A DNA stretch of 38,757 nt from an uncultured Verrucomicrobia subdivision 3 bacterium (GCA_903835255.1 CAILMI010000043.1:1-38757), one strand, 5' to 3'; shown: positions 18,475 through 27,488, counted from the stretch's first letter. Notes: a model not told the origin generated them from the letters alone. Program-made: numbers and translations.

Positions 18475-20049
18475 CTAGCGTGCAAAGGCTGATTGCCATC
18501 GGGACCGCGCTGGCAGGGAGACCGGAGGGATAGTTTCTCGCCTGGCAGGTGGCTGGGACCGTTGGCAGACACCATTGTTCAGGGCAATGCTGAACCCAAC
18601 GTAGCCAAGGAAAAATAACCCAATGTCCTGGGACATTTGCAAGCCACCGAGACACGAGAGGTAGCTCACGGTTTGAAATAGGTACAGGACAAAAAGCAAG
18701 GAATTGACGCTGCGCAGCACCGGGTCGCCATATCGATAGTTGAAATACAGCACCCGCAGACCGGCGCCAAGAAGCCAGAGAAACGCCACGACCCCCCAGA
18801 TACCGAACGGAATAATGATGGACAGCATCCCGTTATGATAATCACCCGCCAGAGATAGGGAGCCCTGGCTGGCATCCAACTTGGCGGCCATGCCGTAAGC
18901 CAAAGCTGTTTGCCCCATCATTTCGTCAAAATCGCCGGGTTTGATGGCATAACCCTTGCCCAGCAGCAGATACTGGGGAACCTGCGGCAACAGAGCTTTC
19001 CACATTTCAAGTCGCCAGCTGGTGCTGGCATCCGCAGAAATTTTAGCGGCTGAATTTTTCGGCAGAAAGGGGAGAAAGGCGATGGTGCGCTGAACTGTGA
19101 ACGGCAACTTGGAGGCGAACGGGACAAGCAGCAACACACCCGTGAAGCTCGTTACAATAATGACGGGCAGCAGCCAAGTGCGCTGCAATCCCTCCATGAA
19201 AAATGTCAGGATAAAAACGAACAGGACCAGCAGCAATGCCGAACGGTACCCGCCGAGAAAAACCAACCCCACCGCCAGAGCCATCAAGAGGGGGCGCCAC
19301 GGCTTTCCCGAAAAAAAGATGCCCCTCAGCCCATAGCGCGCCACCATCCAAAAGAAAAATGCCGTTCCCGCTGTCCCCACCCCCCCCAACCGGACTCCTC
19401 CAAACAAGGCGCCATCGCCGACCTCTTGGACTGTCGGGGGGAAAATGAGCCAGATAAACTGCATCCAATGGGGAGCCCATTGAGAAAAATCCCCAATCAG
19501 ATTCAAGGCCGGCGCCAAAAAAAACAGGCCCACACAGAGCCAGACCCGTTCCCGGGGGATGCGTCGTGCCGTGAGCGCAAAATAACTGGCGACAGCAATA
19601 AAGAAGAAAATATATTTTTTCCCGCCATAGACACTGGATCCCATGGACCGCAGCCCCAAGCCCCCTGTCATTTGGGCCGTGAAAAGCACCACCGCCACCA
19701 GCACAATCAATGGCCTGACAATCTGGGGGGCGGAAATAAAGTGCATCCGGCTGCTCATGCTCCGTTCCAAGATGGAAATCCCCAGGCTCAATGGCACAAT
19801 GGCCAGCCAAAGATCGGGTCTGGAATTTAGGAAAAAAATAGCGATGCCGGTGTGCCAGCTGAACAAGAGCAATATCTGGTGCCATTTTACTAAGAGCGGA
19901 AATGCCAGCAACAACCCGAAGAGGGCGGCATAAATAAAGGTGGATTTGTCGAACGGATTCGCCAGCAGATAGCCAATGGTAATCGCCAGCGGGACGCACA
20001 CCAGATAGATGAGAAGCGTCCGGAAGATGACGGGCGAGTTACTGTTCAT
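18475..20049 (-). CDS. O-antigen ligase/polymerase family membrane protein
   Basis: A 524-residue protein with about 11-12 hydrophobic segments. It probably joins undecaprenyl-linked glycan to its acceptor, or polymerises repeat units, on the periplasmic side. The long extramembrane loop between residues ~330 and 410 carries RLEMWKALLPQVP and LLLGKGYAI, and then GDYHNGMLSIIIPFGIWG. The His in that HN motif is the hallmark of the Wzy_C/WaaL family. The fold cannot separate ligase from polymerase. It is 7 bp upstream of the GT9 gene and likely in one operon with it. The N-terminus MNSNSPVIF has no Shine-Dalgarno sequence. Confidence 0.86.
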   Translation of the reverse strand: MNSNSPVIFRTLLIYLVCVPLAITIGYLLANPFDKSTFIYAALFGLLLAFPLLVKWHQILLLFSWHTGIAIFFLNSRPDLWLAIVPLSLGISILERSMSSRMHFISAPQIVRPLIVLVAVVLFTAQMTGGLGLRSMGSSVYGGKKYIFFFIAVASYFALTARRIPRERVWLCVGLFFLAPALNLIGDFSQWAPHWMQFIWLIFPPTVQEVGDGALFGGVRLGGVGTAGTAFFFWMVARYGLRGIFFSGKPWRPLLMALAVGLVFLGGYRSALLLVLFVFILTFFMEGLQRTWLLPVIIVTSFTGVLLLVPFASKLPFTVQRTIAFLPFLPKNSAAKISADASTSWRLEMWKALLPQVPQYLLLGKGYAIKPGDFDEMMGQTALAYGMAAKLDASQGSLSLAGDYHNGMLSIIIPFGIWGVVAFLWLLGAGLRVLYFNYRYGDPVLRSVNSLLFVLYLFQTVSYLSCLGGLQMSQDIGLFFLGYVGFSIALNNGVCQRSQPPARRETIPPVSLPARSRWQSAFAR

Positions 20050-20172
20050 GACATGACGATACAGGGCATTTTAACCGCATCCACAAATCAAGGGCAACCG
20101 GATTGTTTAATCATAAGCGATCTGAGAAGCGCGCTGGCCCCAACCCTCCGGCAAAAGACCGTCGAGTATTAT

Positions 20173-21141
20173 TTATTTTGCAGGTGTGTCACAGGGATGG
20201 CGAAAACCATCCGTGCGCTGCTGCAAGTCCGCAAGGGCGCAGATGATTTGCTGGTTCACGCGCTCCGGATCTGGGCGGTGGGTGTCATTCGCCACGATAT
20301 AGGTGGGCACCCGGAACACGTTCCATCGCTCGCAGTTGTCCAAACGCCACTGTCCATCCGCCCAGATCAGGATGGGCACACCGCACAACTGAGCCAGATG
20401 CATGGGGCCGCTTAATTCACCGGCAAGCAGGCGAGCCGAGGAAATCGCCGCCACGCTCGTAGCGAGATCCTCGGAACGACGATCTTCCACTCCGGCCGGG
20501 CAATAGGAATAAAGCGGATGCCCCACACAAAAGAAAGTCAGGCCGGCAGCACGACAGGCGGAGACCACGCGATCGCATAACTCGAGAGGGTAGTTGCGGG
20601 ACTGATCCGGTCCGGTTTTTTTAATCTGACGAAAATGAAAGGCCAAATCGGACATGCGGCTGTTGGCTGCTGGCCGGCCTAGCAGTTCAAATTTGGCCGG
20701 CAGCAAAAAATTTTGATGGTAGCGGGTGCAGACATGGAGCGGCGTCATCAAGTCGTAATGCCGCAGCCCGAGTTCAGCCGCCTTACGCCGCGCCATGGAT
20801 TCTAGTTGCGCCGGGCTCAAGCGCCCATGTTTATAGCCGGCGGATTCCAAGGCTATATCGTGGTGGTGAACGATACAGCCCGGATACAGATAGTCGCGCC
20901 CCGGATAGGTTATGACATGCACTTCGTCGTGGCGCGCGACCTGAGCGCGCACCCAGGCCTGCCAATCCATTAATTCATGCCCGAATTCTCCCACATAGGG
21001 ACCGGCCACCAAAATTCGGCGGGGAAACAAACGCAGGCGCAACGCCCCCATAGCCCCGGCGATTTTTTCCCCCAGAGTGAACCTATGTTCCCCGGCAGGA
21101 CCAGTTGCACTTATTATTCCAGTGTTGGGCCTAATGCTCAT
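20173..21141 (-). CDS. Putative GT-B-type glycosyltransferase, family not assigned
   Basis: The 322-residue product is not confidently placed. Its N-terminal half has RRILVAGPYVGEFGHELMDW (41-60), a Gly-rich loop like the acceptor-side loop of GT9 enzymes. The C-terminal half resembles a GT-B nucleotide-sugar domain: SDLAFHFRQIKK, LTFFCVGHPLYSYCPAG, then SSARLLAGELSGPMHLAQLCGVPILIWADG. That last stretch matches the shape of the GT9 DSGPxHLAA...GVP motif with Glu-Leu-Ser-Gly-Pro-Met-His in place of Asp-Ser-Gly-Pro-x-His. I choose the ATG at 21141; another ATG at 21210 would add 23 residues read from DNA that looks like a promoter. It lies in the minus-strand run of glycan genes. A role as a glycosyltransferase is inferred. 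Confidence 0.65.
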   Translation of the reverse strand: MSIRPNTGIISATGPAGEHRFTLGEKIAGAMGALRLRLFPRRILVAGPYVGEFGHELMDWQAWVRAQVARHDEVHVITYPGRDYLYPGCIVHHHDIALESAGYKHGRLSPAQLESMARRKAAELGLRHYDLMTPLHVCTRYHQNFLLPAKFELLGRPAANSRMSDLAFHFRQIKKTGPDQSRNYPLELCDRVVSACRAAGLTFFCVGHPLYSYCPAGVEDRRSEDLATSVAAISSARLLAGELSGPMHLAQLCGVPILIWADGQWRLDNCERWNVFRVPTYIVANDTHRPDPERVNQQIICALADLQQRTDGFRHPCDTPAK

Positions 21142-21236
21142 TAGTGAAGGCCGGCGCCGGCAAACTATGAAGCGCAGTTTTTTTATAGCAAAAAACGGTA
21201 TTAAGACCATTTGGTTTCATGAACGGAATGAAAACG

Positions 21237-21965
21237 TCATTTGCGTCCATCCGAAAACCGTTGCGCCATCGTCCGGGGCAATAAGCCTAAAATAAATCCA
21301 CAGACGGGCGCGGGGAGGACCGCCGCAGCGATTTCCACGGGGTGTAAACGCATCCAGAGTAATTTTGCACTGGCCGCCTTCAAACTCGCTGGCGAAGGTT
21401 TCGGGGAGATTTTCCGAGCGTGAAATATGCCTTCTATGCTCGTCTCATGCAGGCAAACCTCCCAGTTATCCAGCAAAGACAGATAAGGGACGAGCCATTT
21501 GCCTTTACGCATCCTTGCATCGTGAGCCATCAACTGTCCCCCAACTGGGATGAACGGATCCAGAAGATGGAACTCCGTGATTTGCTCACCAGGATTATTG
21601 CCACCATCCAGAAAAACAAAATCCACCTTAATATCCGGGCCTTGCTGCATTAGCCATTGTGGAATGATATCTTGAGAAAATCCGAATAAAGGAGTGAATC
21701 GCCGAGAGGCTTCAGGAGCGGCCGCATGAATGTTTTTAAGCATCCGTTCATAAATGGAGTGATTCACCTCAATGCCCCAAAGATGTCCCTCCCCATTTTT
21801 TTCCAAAGCGCGCAGTATGTGAAGCGTGCTCCCACCGCCAAGCCACGTGCCCACTTCAAGCACCACCTTTGGTTTCACCGCACTCCCAAGAATAGCTTCT
21901 ATTAATAAAGTTCTCTCGGCTTCATTCATTTGCCCTTCAATCGAAATCATGGGGGTCGCATGCAT
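21237..21965 (-). CDS. Class I SAM-dependent methyltransferase (methyltransferase 24-like)
   Basis: A 242-residue protein with SAM motif I VVLEVGTWLGGGSTLHIL (34-51), an acidic residue ending the second strand in LWGIEVN (62-68), and FVFLDGGNNPGEQITEF (116-132). PVGGQLMAHDARM then follows. The FLDGG...HDA layout is that of cephalosporin hydroxylase/O-methyltransferase-like enzymes with a metal-assisted site. Methylation of a glycan sugar is inferred from its place between glycosyltransferase and glycan genes. A hydrophobic C-terminal stretch (AAAVLPAPVCGFILGLLP) may touch the membrane. The ATG at 21965 and that at 21950 are equally possible starts. Confidence 0.8.
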   Translation of the reverse strand: MHATPMISIEGQMNEAERTLLIEAILGSAVKPKVVLEVGTWLGGGSTLHILRALEKNGEGHLWGIEVNHSIYERMLKNIHAAAPEASRRFTPLFGFSQDIIPQWLMQQGPDIKVDFVFLDGGNNPGEQITEFHLLDPFIPVGGQLMAHDARMRKGKWLVPYLSLLDNWEVCLHETSIEGIFHARKISPKPSPASLKAASAKLLWMRLHPVEIAAAVLPAPVCGFILGLLPRTMAQRFSDGRK

Positions 21966-22161
21966 AATCGGATATTTATTTTTTACTGGCCAGTAGCGAC
22001 GTTAAACAGGAATTGGATTGCGAGCAAGCATCAAGCATTTGTCCCGTATCGCGCCCGTACCGCAACCGCCAGGCATGCTCGCTTTGTCCTAATCATTAGC
22101 CCGAGGCATCAGGCAATCCTGCTCCGGAAACGTTGGCGTCCCCGGCCGCTATTCAAACCGA

Positions 22162-22190
22162 GAACCGACGGGGGCTTCCCGCCCGGTTTC
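22162..22190 (-). terminator. Possible hairpin terminator of the propeller gene
   Basis: On the minus strand, 11 bp past the stop codon, GAAACCGG..CGGG pairs imperfectly with CCCG..CGGTTC. The T-run is poor (TCTCGGTTTG), so termination is only possible, not shown. Confidence 0.35.
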
Positions 22191-22201
22191 TGATATGAAT
22201 T

Positions 22202-23371
22202 TTATGGCGAGATTCTTGCGCGGCCGGTGTGGCACGCCTCTGCGCGAAACATAGGCCACGGGGTATTGGCAGGCGGCACTAATTCTCCCGGGGGCCGGAT
22301 GGCATACAGCCGGTATCCCCCGCACACATAAAGAATCCCCTCCGGACTGACGGTCACGGACGTGGTTGCATTGTCCGTCATATCGGCTGCCCAGATTCGA
22401 CGCTCGTCCGGCGGCACTCCGGGCGCCACGGCTTGTATGGTCCGCCAAGGAATAGAAACATAAAACCGGTCCGCTACCGCAGCTCCGGACACCTCAATCG
22501 GGCATGCTGAAGGACAGGTCCAACGGCGCTGTCCATCAGGGTCAAAAAAACCCGTGACCGTGACCGAGGTCGCGCCCAGCGCACAACCAATGCTGATTTG
22601 CCCCCCCGCCCCGACAACCGGTGAGGCTTCCGCCGTGTTTCCCGTGTGACTCTGCCAGCGCTCTGAACCTTCAGGACTCAAGCCATAAAGATTCCCATCC
22701 GTCGAGTTGATATAAACCGTGCCATCCGCGCCGATGGCTGGAGAGGAGACAATCACCCCGCCGGTCGCGAAGGTCCAGCGCACCGATCCATCCGGATTAA
22801 GTGCATAACATTTTTTGTTATGTGCGCCAAAATAAACCGTCCCATCGGTCCCAATGGCCGGAGAGGAATCTATAATCGCCCCGATTCCGAGTTTCCACCT
22901 AAGCGATCCGTCGGGGTTTAAGGCGTAAAAGAATCCGTCCCAGCCGCCAAAATAAACCGTCCCGTCCGATGCCAAGGCCGGCGAGGAATCCACCCAGGCT
23001 CCGGTGGCGAACTTCCATTTCAAGGCGCCGCCGGGGGTCAGGGCATAGAAATTCCGGTCGCGCGAGCCAAAATAAACCGTCCCATCCTCGGCAATGGCGG
23101 GGGAGGACTTGATTTCGCGCCCCGCTTTAAAAGCCCACTTGAGCAGGCCCTCCGGGCTGTAGGCTAAAAAAGCCCCGTGAAAGGTGCCGACATAAATAGT
23201 GCCGTCCGTCCCGACTGCCGGGGTGGAACTGCAGCTATTCTGATAACCCGGAAACTGTGCCACCCACAAGTTCGTCGCACTGGGCAGGGGCGCGGCTGCC
23301 TCCACCCCCCTCGACCCAGTCAGAGAGGCAAACCACCCCAGCAGCCCCCATATTAAAAATGAACCTCTCAT
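22202..23371 (-). CDS. Secreted PQQ-type beta-propeller repeat protein
   Basis: A 389-residue protein with an N-terminal signal peptide (MRGSFLIWGLLGWFASL, then an Ala-rich cleavage region) is expected in the periplasm or on the surface. At least five near-identical blades of about 40 residues follow. Each has SSPAI..DGTVYFG...YALNPDGSLRW, the tryptophan-docking pattern of PQQ-binding-like propellers. The end PWPMFRAEACHTGRA matches the WPMFR..HTG motif found at the N- or C-terminus of such proteins. No catalytic quinoprotein residues are evident, so a structural or binding role is more likely. I use the ATG at 23371; a TTG 9 bp upstream also opens the frame. It sits between a methyltransferase and a GT4. 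Confidence 0.88.
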   Translation of the reverse strand: MRGSFLIWGLLGWFASLTGSRGVEAAAPLPSATNLWVAQFPGYQNSCSSTPAVGTDGTIYVGTFHGAFLAYSPEGLLKWAFKAGREIKSSPAIAEDGTVYFGSRDRNFYALTPGGALKWKFATGAWVDSSPALASDGTVYFGGWDGFFYALNPDGSLRWKLGIGAIIDSSPAIGTDGTVYFGAHNKKCYALNPDGSVRWTFATGGVIVSSPAIGADGTVYINSTDGNLYGLSPEGSERWQSHTGNTAEASPVVGAGGQISIGCALGATSVTVTGFFDPDGQRRWTCPSACPIEVSGAAVADRFYVSIPWRTIQAVAPGVPPDERRIWAADMTDNATTSVTVSPEGILYVCGGYRLYAIRPPGELVPPANTPWPMFRAEACHTGRARISP

Positions 23372-23409
23372 TTCATCCAATAAAAACAGTGATAGGGCTA
23401 AAAGGGAAG

Positions 23410-24567
23410 TCAGCCAGTCTTCTGACCGCCGAGCGCCTCGCGGTAAATATCCCTATGCCGCAGGGCTATGACTTCCGGATGATAGCGCTCCCGCATCAGC
23501 GCCCCCGCCTGCGTTGGGCGGATTGCGCCCCGTTCCAGCCAGCGCGCGATGGAGTTCTCCAATCCCGTCCAGTCATTCATGGGTAAAAGTTCCGCCTCCT
23601 CGACACCCGCCGCTATGTCCACCACCCCGCCGACGGACGCGGCAAACAGTTTCAAATTGCGCGCGAGAGCCTCAGCCACCACCAGTCCGAAGGATTCCTC
23701 GGTGGGGAAATGGACCAATGCCGAAGCCCGGTCAAAAGCGGCGCGCAACTCTTCCACCTCGAGCTCACCCAGGTGCCGGGCATAGCCGGCAACTTCTGCC
23801 AGGGCCAACTGGCGCAGAAATTCTGCGCCCGCAGGTGTGTCCGCATGAACCTTGCCGGCAAACTGGATTTGGAAACGATAACCGCGCTGCCATAGCCGGT
23901 CCGCCACCCTGAGAATTTCCGGCTGGCGCTTGTGCCGCGCCATCACTCCCACATTTAGGAGAACCGGAGGTTCGCCGCTTAGGGTTTTAGGCAGCGGATC
24001 AAAAAACGGAGCGCGCACCGCATTCGCAACGCGCCAGACGCGCCGCGCCCGGGGCGCCACAACCCGTTCCGTGTAAGCCGAATTACAAAAAACGCCGTCA
24101 GTTTTTCGCAGTGCCATCGTTTCCAGCTTGCCCGCAAGCCAATGAAAACTCCCGATGGGCGAACGGTAAAATTCTGCCACCGCCTTCATGTTGCCATGAA
24201 TAGTGACCACATTGGGGAATCCGGAGTAGGCAGCGCTTAAGGCGCATTCCCGCTCCGATCCCTGGCCATGCACGATGTCCGGCTGTAGTTCCTGTAATTT
24301 TTTGCGGACCGCGCGCAGGCAGCCCTGATATCCCGTCCGCATCCAGCCCAGCTTGGGGACATGCAGGGAATGAAACCAGATGTTGTCCGCCAGCTTTTCT
24401 GGCGATTTCACCGGCTGCTGCAAACAAGAAATATAATGAACCTCCAAATCCAAATGTTTCACCAAGCCTTGCAGCAGCGCCTCTTCCACCGCAGGAATCA
24501 TAGGCATTAAAGAGCCATAAGCCTTCCGTAATTCGCGGTCATCCGGTGATAATAAAGCCAGCTTCAT
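23410..24567 (-). CDS. Family 4 glycosyltransferase
   Basis: A 385-residue GT-B retaining glycosyltransferase. The N-terminal domain starts MKLALLSPDDRE and contains PDIVHGQGSERECAL and NVVTIHGNMKAV. The C-terminal domain starts near PPVLLNVGVMARHKRQPEIL (200-219) and carries the nucleotide-sugar motif EESFGLVVAEALARN (290-304). The gene is 38 bp upstream of the propeller gene on the same strand, so they may be co-transcribed. The sugar is unknown. Confidence 0.92.
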   Translation of the reverse strand: MKLALLSPDDRELRKAYGSLMPMIPAVEEALLQGLVKHLDLEVHYISCLQQPVKSPEKLADNIWFHSLHVPKLGWMRTGYQGCLRAVRKKLQELQPDIVHGQGSERECALSAAYSGFPNVVTIHGNMKAVAEFYRSPIGSFHWLAGKLETMALRKTDGVFCNSAYTERVVAPRARRVWRVANAVRAPFFDPLPKTLSGEPPVLLNVGVMARHKRQPEILRVADRLWQRGYRFQIQFAGKVHADTPAGAEFLRQLALAEVAGYARHLGELEVEELRAAFDRASALVHFPTEESFGLVVAEALARNLKLFAASVGGVVDIAAGVEEAELLPMNDWTGLENSIARWLERGAIRPTQAGALMRERYHPEVIALRHRDIYREALGGQKTG

Positions 24568-24702
24568 CTGCCGCGAAGGCTACCGCCCGCCATCCATGAT
24601 GTAAAGTGGGTGGTCAGCGGAGTGTCATTCTGGATGGATAAGGATGGCGCCGCATCCTTCCCGGGCACCGGCCGAGGCGTCAAGCGGGGTCGGTAAGGGT
24701 AT

Positions 24703-24718
24703 CAACTCGTCCGAGTTG
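24703..24718. promoter_or_regulatory. Palindrome CAACTCG-TC-CGAGTTG
   Basis: It has two perfect 7-bp arms with a 2-bp centre, the size and symmetry of a dimeric repressor operator. It sits between divergent glycosyltransferase genes. No regulator gene is in the window, so function is inferred only from symmetry and position. Confidence 0.4.
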
Positions 24719-24724
24719 CAGGTG

Positions 24725-24746
24725 TCTCACACAAGTCTCACACAAG
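24725..24746 (+). repeat. Tandem duplication of TCTCACACAAG
   Basis: The 11-mer is present twice with no spacer and no mismatch, directly after the palindrome at 24703-24718. It could be iterons for a DNA-binding protein or a slippage duplication. Confidence 0.7.
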
Positions 24747-24878
24747 CGGCTCCTCCCGTACGGGGGGCTTTGCTGTCCAGCACGCCCCTGATTTCCAAAA
24801 GCTCTTATTGAAATCCGCTAAAATCGCCGCTTGCGAAAACAGCGCACGGACGAAAGAATCTGGTGATTGATTTCCCAC

Positions 24879-25853
24879 ATGGAACTGCGCCCCGAACAGA
24901 TCACAATCGCCGTCACCGTCTATAGCCGGCGCGAGTTTGTGTGCGATGCCATCCGCAGCGCCCTCAACCAGACCATCCCCGTCCAGGTGATCGTCGTGGA
25001 GGATTGCGGGCCAGACGCTGCGCTGCGCGATTTCGTCACTCGTCAATTTGGCGACCGCATCCGGTATTTCCGCAACCCAAAGAATCGAGGGCTATTCGAC
25101 AACTGGAATGCCTGCATGGACTATTGTCAGACGCCGTGGATGTCCATTTTGCACGACGACGATTTGCTGCGGCCAAACTTCGTGGCGGCCATGATTGAGC
25201 TGGCCAAGAAAGCTTCGCCCCGGGCGCTCTATTTTGGCCGTGCCGCCAACCTGGCGGAGGAGGGAATAGTCTATCCTGCCCCGCCCGTCGCCTGGCCCCA
25301 ATCGTGGCGGGAGTTGGACGTGATGGAATTTGCCGACGAATGCTCCGTGCTTTTTCCGGGGCAGCTCTTCCGCATCGCAGATGCCCGGGCGGTGGGCGGC
25401 TTTCGCACCGGCTCCTATTTCACCGGCGACTGGGACATGTGGTTCCGGCTGGCCCTGCGGTTTGGCGCGGCGCAGAGCGCGACGGAAGTGGCCATCAATC
25501 GTTCGCATGAGGGAGTGGATCGCGGCACTTCGCGCGTGGAGCGCATGGGTTGGAAATGGGCGCTGGACAATGTGCAACGGAAACGAAACCTGGCGTTGCT
25601 GCAAAAAGAAAAAGACTTCAGCATTTCTTTTAACCGTACAAAATTATTGAACACCAGCCCAATCCCCTCCCGCTTGCTGCTGCGCCATGCCAAGGGGTTT
25701 TCGCGGCGGATGCTAGCCTACAACGCGTGGCTGTTCATCCACAGCGCGCCGCCCCACTGGCGCTATGCCGCCCTGCAATGGCTGGTGCGGTTGTGCGGGC
25801 CCGGCATATTGCAGCTGGGAACAGTATTTTCTCGTAAAATCCATGATAAATAA
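24879..25853 (+). CDS. Family 2 glycosyltransferase
   Basis: A 324-residue GT-A enzyme. It has ITIAVTVYSRREFVCDAI (8-25), VIVVEDCGPD (37-46), NPKNRGLFDNWNACMDY (67-83) and the metal-binding DDD in SILHDDDLLRPNF (93-95), followed by YFTGDWDMWFRLAL, the acceptor-side WD motif. The C-terminal ~100 residues are helical and basic and may contact the membrane. I use the ATG at 24879 rather than a TTG at 24867. The last 11 bp overlap the next gene (FkbM), so translation is probably coupled. Confidence 0.92.
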   Translation: MELRPEQITIAVTVYSRREFVCDAIRSALNQTIPVQVIVVEDCGPDAALRDFVTRQFGDRIRYFRNPKNRGLFDNWNACMDYCQTPWMSILHDDDLLRPNFVAAMIELAKKASPRALYFGRAANLAEEGIVYPAPPVAWPQSWRELDVMEFADECSVLFPGQLFRIADARAVGGFRTGSYFTGDWDMWFRLALRFGAAQSATEVAINRSHEGVDRGTSRVERMGWKWALDNVQRKRNLALLQKEKDFSISFNRTKLLNTSPIPSRLLLRHAKGFSRRMLAYNAWLFIHSAPPHWRYAALQWLVRLCGPGILQLGTVFSRKIHDK

Positions 25854-26649
25854 AATACGCACATTGGCACGGCGATATCTGCCGGCTTCCATCCGCAAAC
25901 CTTTGGGCAATCTGGGTGGCAAATTTTTAGAGCATGTCCTCCATCCGCTTCAAGGTCTGATTTTTGATATTTCCGGCGGACGGTTCAAAGCCAATGGCTG
26001 TACTTTCCTGATTCCAAAGAATATCACCAACCGCGCCTTCCGGGCCTGTTTTCTGACGAACGACTATGAGATTGATGAACGCCGCATGGTGGCCAAGTTC
26101 ATCCGACCCGAGGACAGTGTGTTGGAGCTAGGCGCCTGCATGGGAATCGTTTCCTGCATTACCAATAAGCTATTGCGCGAACCGACCCGACATCTGGCCG
26201 TGGAGGCCAATCCCTTTTGCCTTCCCGCACTTCACCGGAACCGGGAGTTAAACCAATGTGACTTCCTCATAGAAAACTGTGCAGCGAGCAATCAAAAGGA
26301 TGTGACTTTTTTTCTGCACCCGAAATTTATTGTCGGGGGAACGGCAAAACTTAAGTCCACATTGCCGGTGCGCGTGCCGGGCAGATCCCTGAAGGAATTA
26401 TACGACCGTTACGGACCGTTTTCGGTTTTGATCATGGACATTGAGGGGAGCGAATTGGAAATTTTGGAATCGGCAGCGGACCCCTTGCGAAACTTCCGGC
26501 TCGTCATCATTGAATTACACGACTGGGTCATCGGGGCGGAAGGCGTGAACCGGTGCCGCGAAATTCTTCAGCAAGCGGGGTTCAAGATGACCGAACGCTC
26601 TTACATAACCGAAGCGTGGTTGCGAGGCCAGCCGCCTACCGGCGGTTAG
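25843..26649 (+). CDS. FkbM-family SAM-dependent methyltransferase
   Basis: A 268-residue O-methyltransferase-like protein. SAM motif I is VLELGACMGIVSC (93-105), followed by AVEANPF (119-125). The FkbM signature later reads VLIMDIEGSELEILE, and then LVIIELHDW. The start is the ATG at 25843, inside the last codons of the upstream GT2; a longer frame would add residues encoded out of frame within that gene and is rejected. It likely methylates a hydroxyl on the sugar transferred by the coupled GT2. The 3' end overlaps the convergent gene at 26646 by 4 bp. Confidence 0.9.
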   Translation: MINKIRTLARRYLPASIRKPLGNLGGKFLEHVLHPLQGLIFDISGGRFKANGCTFLIPKNITNRAFRACFLTNDYEIDERRMVAKFIRPEDSVLELGACMGIVSCITNKLLREPTRHLAVEANPFCLPALHRNRELNQCDFLIENCAASNQKDVTFFLHPKFIVGGTAKLKSTLPVRVPGRSLKELYDRYGPFSVLIMDIEGSELEILESAADPLRNFRLVIIELHDWVIGAEGVNRCREILQQAGFKMTERSYITEAWLRGQPPTGG

Positions 26650-27485
26650 GTTTTTTTTGCGCGGCGCAAGCACCAGAATTTATAACAAATCAGCGCGTGA
26701 TGCAGTGGCCCACCGATGGCAATCAATGGGGAAAATCGTTTTTCCGTTCTCCATTGGTCACGCATCGCAGACAATATTCCCTTAGAAAGCCGCTTGCAAC
26801 CGGTCCACAACGGACGTTGGCGGATTTGCTCCCACCCGACCGGCCATGCCTCGATTTCCCAACGCCAGAAGGCCAGATCCGTGGGTTTGCCCAAGAGTGA
26901 ACGGGCGATACATTCGCGCCAGTGATAAGCCTGCTTTCGCACAACAATGTTGAATAAACCATAGCCTTTACGCCCGGGCACCTCGTGACGCAATACCAAA
27001 TCCAAAGGCTCAAAACGCCCGTCGGGTATCGGCGTCTGTTCCACCATGCCAAAAAACCGCACACGCTGCTTTTGAAACAGAAAATTTCGTCCCGCCGGCC
27101 ATTTTTTGGTGACGGCATGATCTTTGTTCCATAATGGCCAGATGCAGGTGTAGCCGGAAATGTCCGACGGCGGTTCCGGCGCCAGTCGGAAGCTTTTCAA
27201 CCAGGTTTTCATGTCCGCGCTGGGAAATTCGTCCGCATCGAAGCGCAGAATCCAATCATGTTTAGCCTGCCCCCACGCAAACGGCCAGTGCGGCTCCTGC
27301 TGGAATTCGTGCGGCCGCTCGAAGAAACGTCCGCCCGCCGTTTCCACGACCGTCCGCACATCCGTCGTGTCCGGCCCGTCATGCACCACCACCAGATCGT
27401 CAAAACAACCGGCGGATTCACGAATCAAGCGCGCCAGCAAATCCCGCTGCTGATACACACAGACGACGAGGGTTACGGCGGGCAT
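26646..27485 (-). CDS. Family 2 glycosyltransferase (WaaE/KdtX-like)
   Basis: A 279-residue GT-A glycosyltransferase opening with VTLVVCVYQQRDLLARLI (4-21), with LVVVHDGPDTTDVRTVV in place of the usual DDGSTD. The metal site is DWILRFDADEFPS (77-89). The FDADE type with RPHEF..EPHWPFAWGQA before it resembles the LPS-core beta-glucosyltransferase WaaE group. It is the last gene of a minus-strand operon; its ATG is 3 bp after the upstream stop. The acceptor is unknown. Confidence 0.88.
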   Translation of the reverse strand: MPAVTLVVCVYQQRDLLARLIRESAGCFDDLVVVHDGPDTTDVRTVVETAGGRFFERPHEFQQEPHWPFAWGQAKHDWILRFDADEFPSADMKTWLKSFRLAPEPPSDISGYTCIWPLWNKDHAVTKKWPAGRNFLFQKQRVRFFGMVEQTPIPDGRFEPLDLVLRHEVPGRKGYGLFNIVVRKQAYHWRECIARSLLGKPTDLAFWRWEIEAWPVGWEQIRQRPLWTGCKRLSKGILSAMRDQWRTEKRFSPLIAIGGPLHHALICYKFWCLRRAKKT

Positions 27486-27488
27486 GGC

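Larger units (their letters stand above)
24568..24878. other. Divergent promoter region between two glycosyltransferase genes
   Basis: This 311-bp region has no gene. It holds a perfect palindrome (24703-24718), an 11-bp tandem duplication (24725-24746), and a GC palindrome cccgtacggg near 24757. Divergent transcription starts on both sides, so these are candidates for regulatory sites. Confidence 0.5.
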
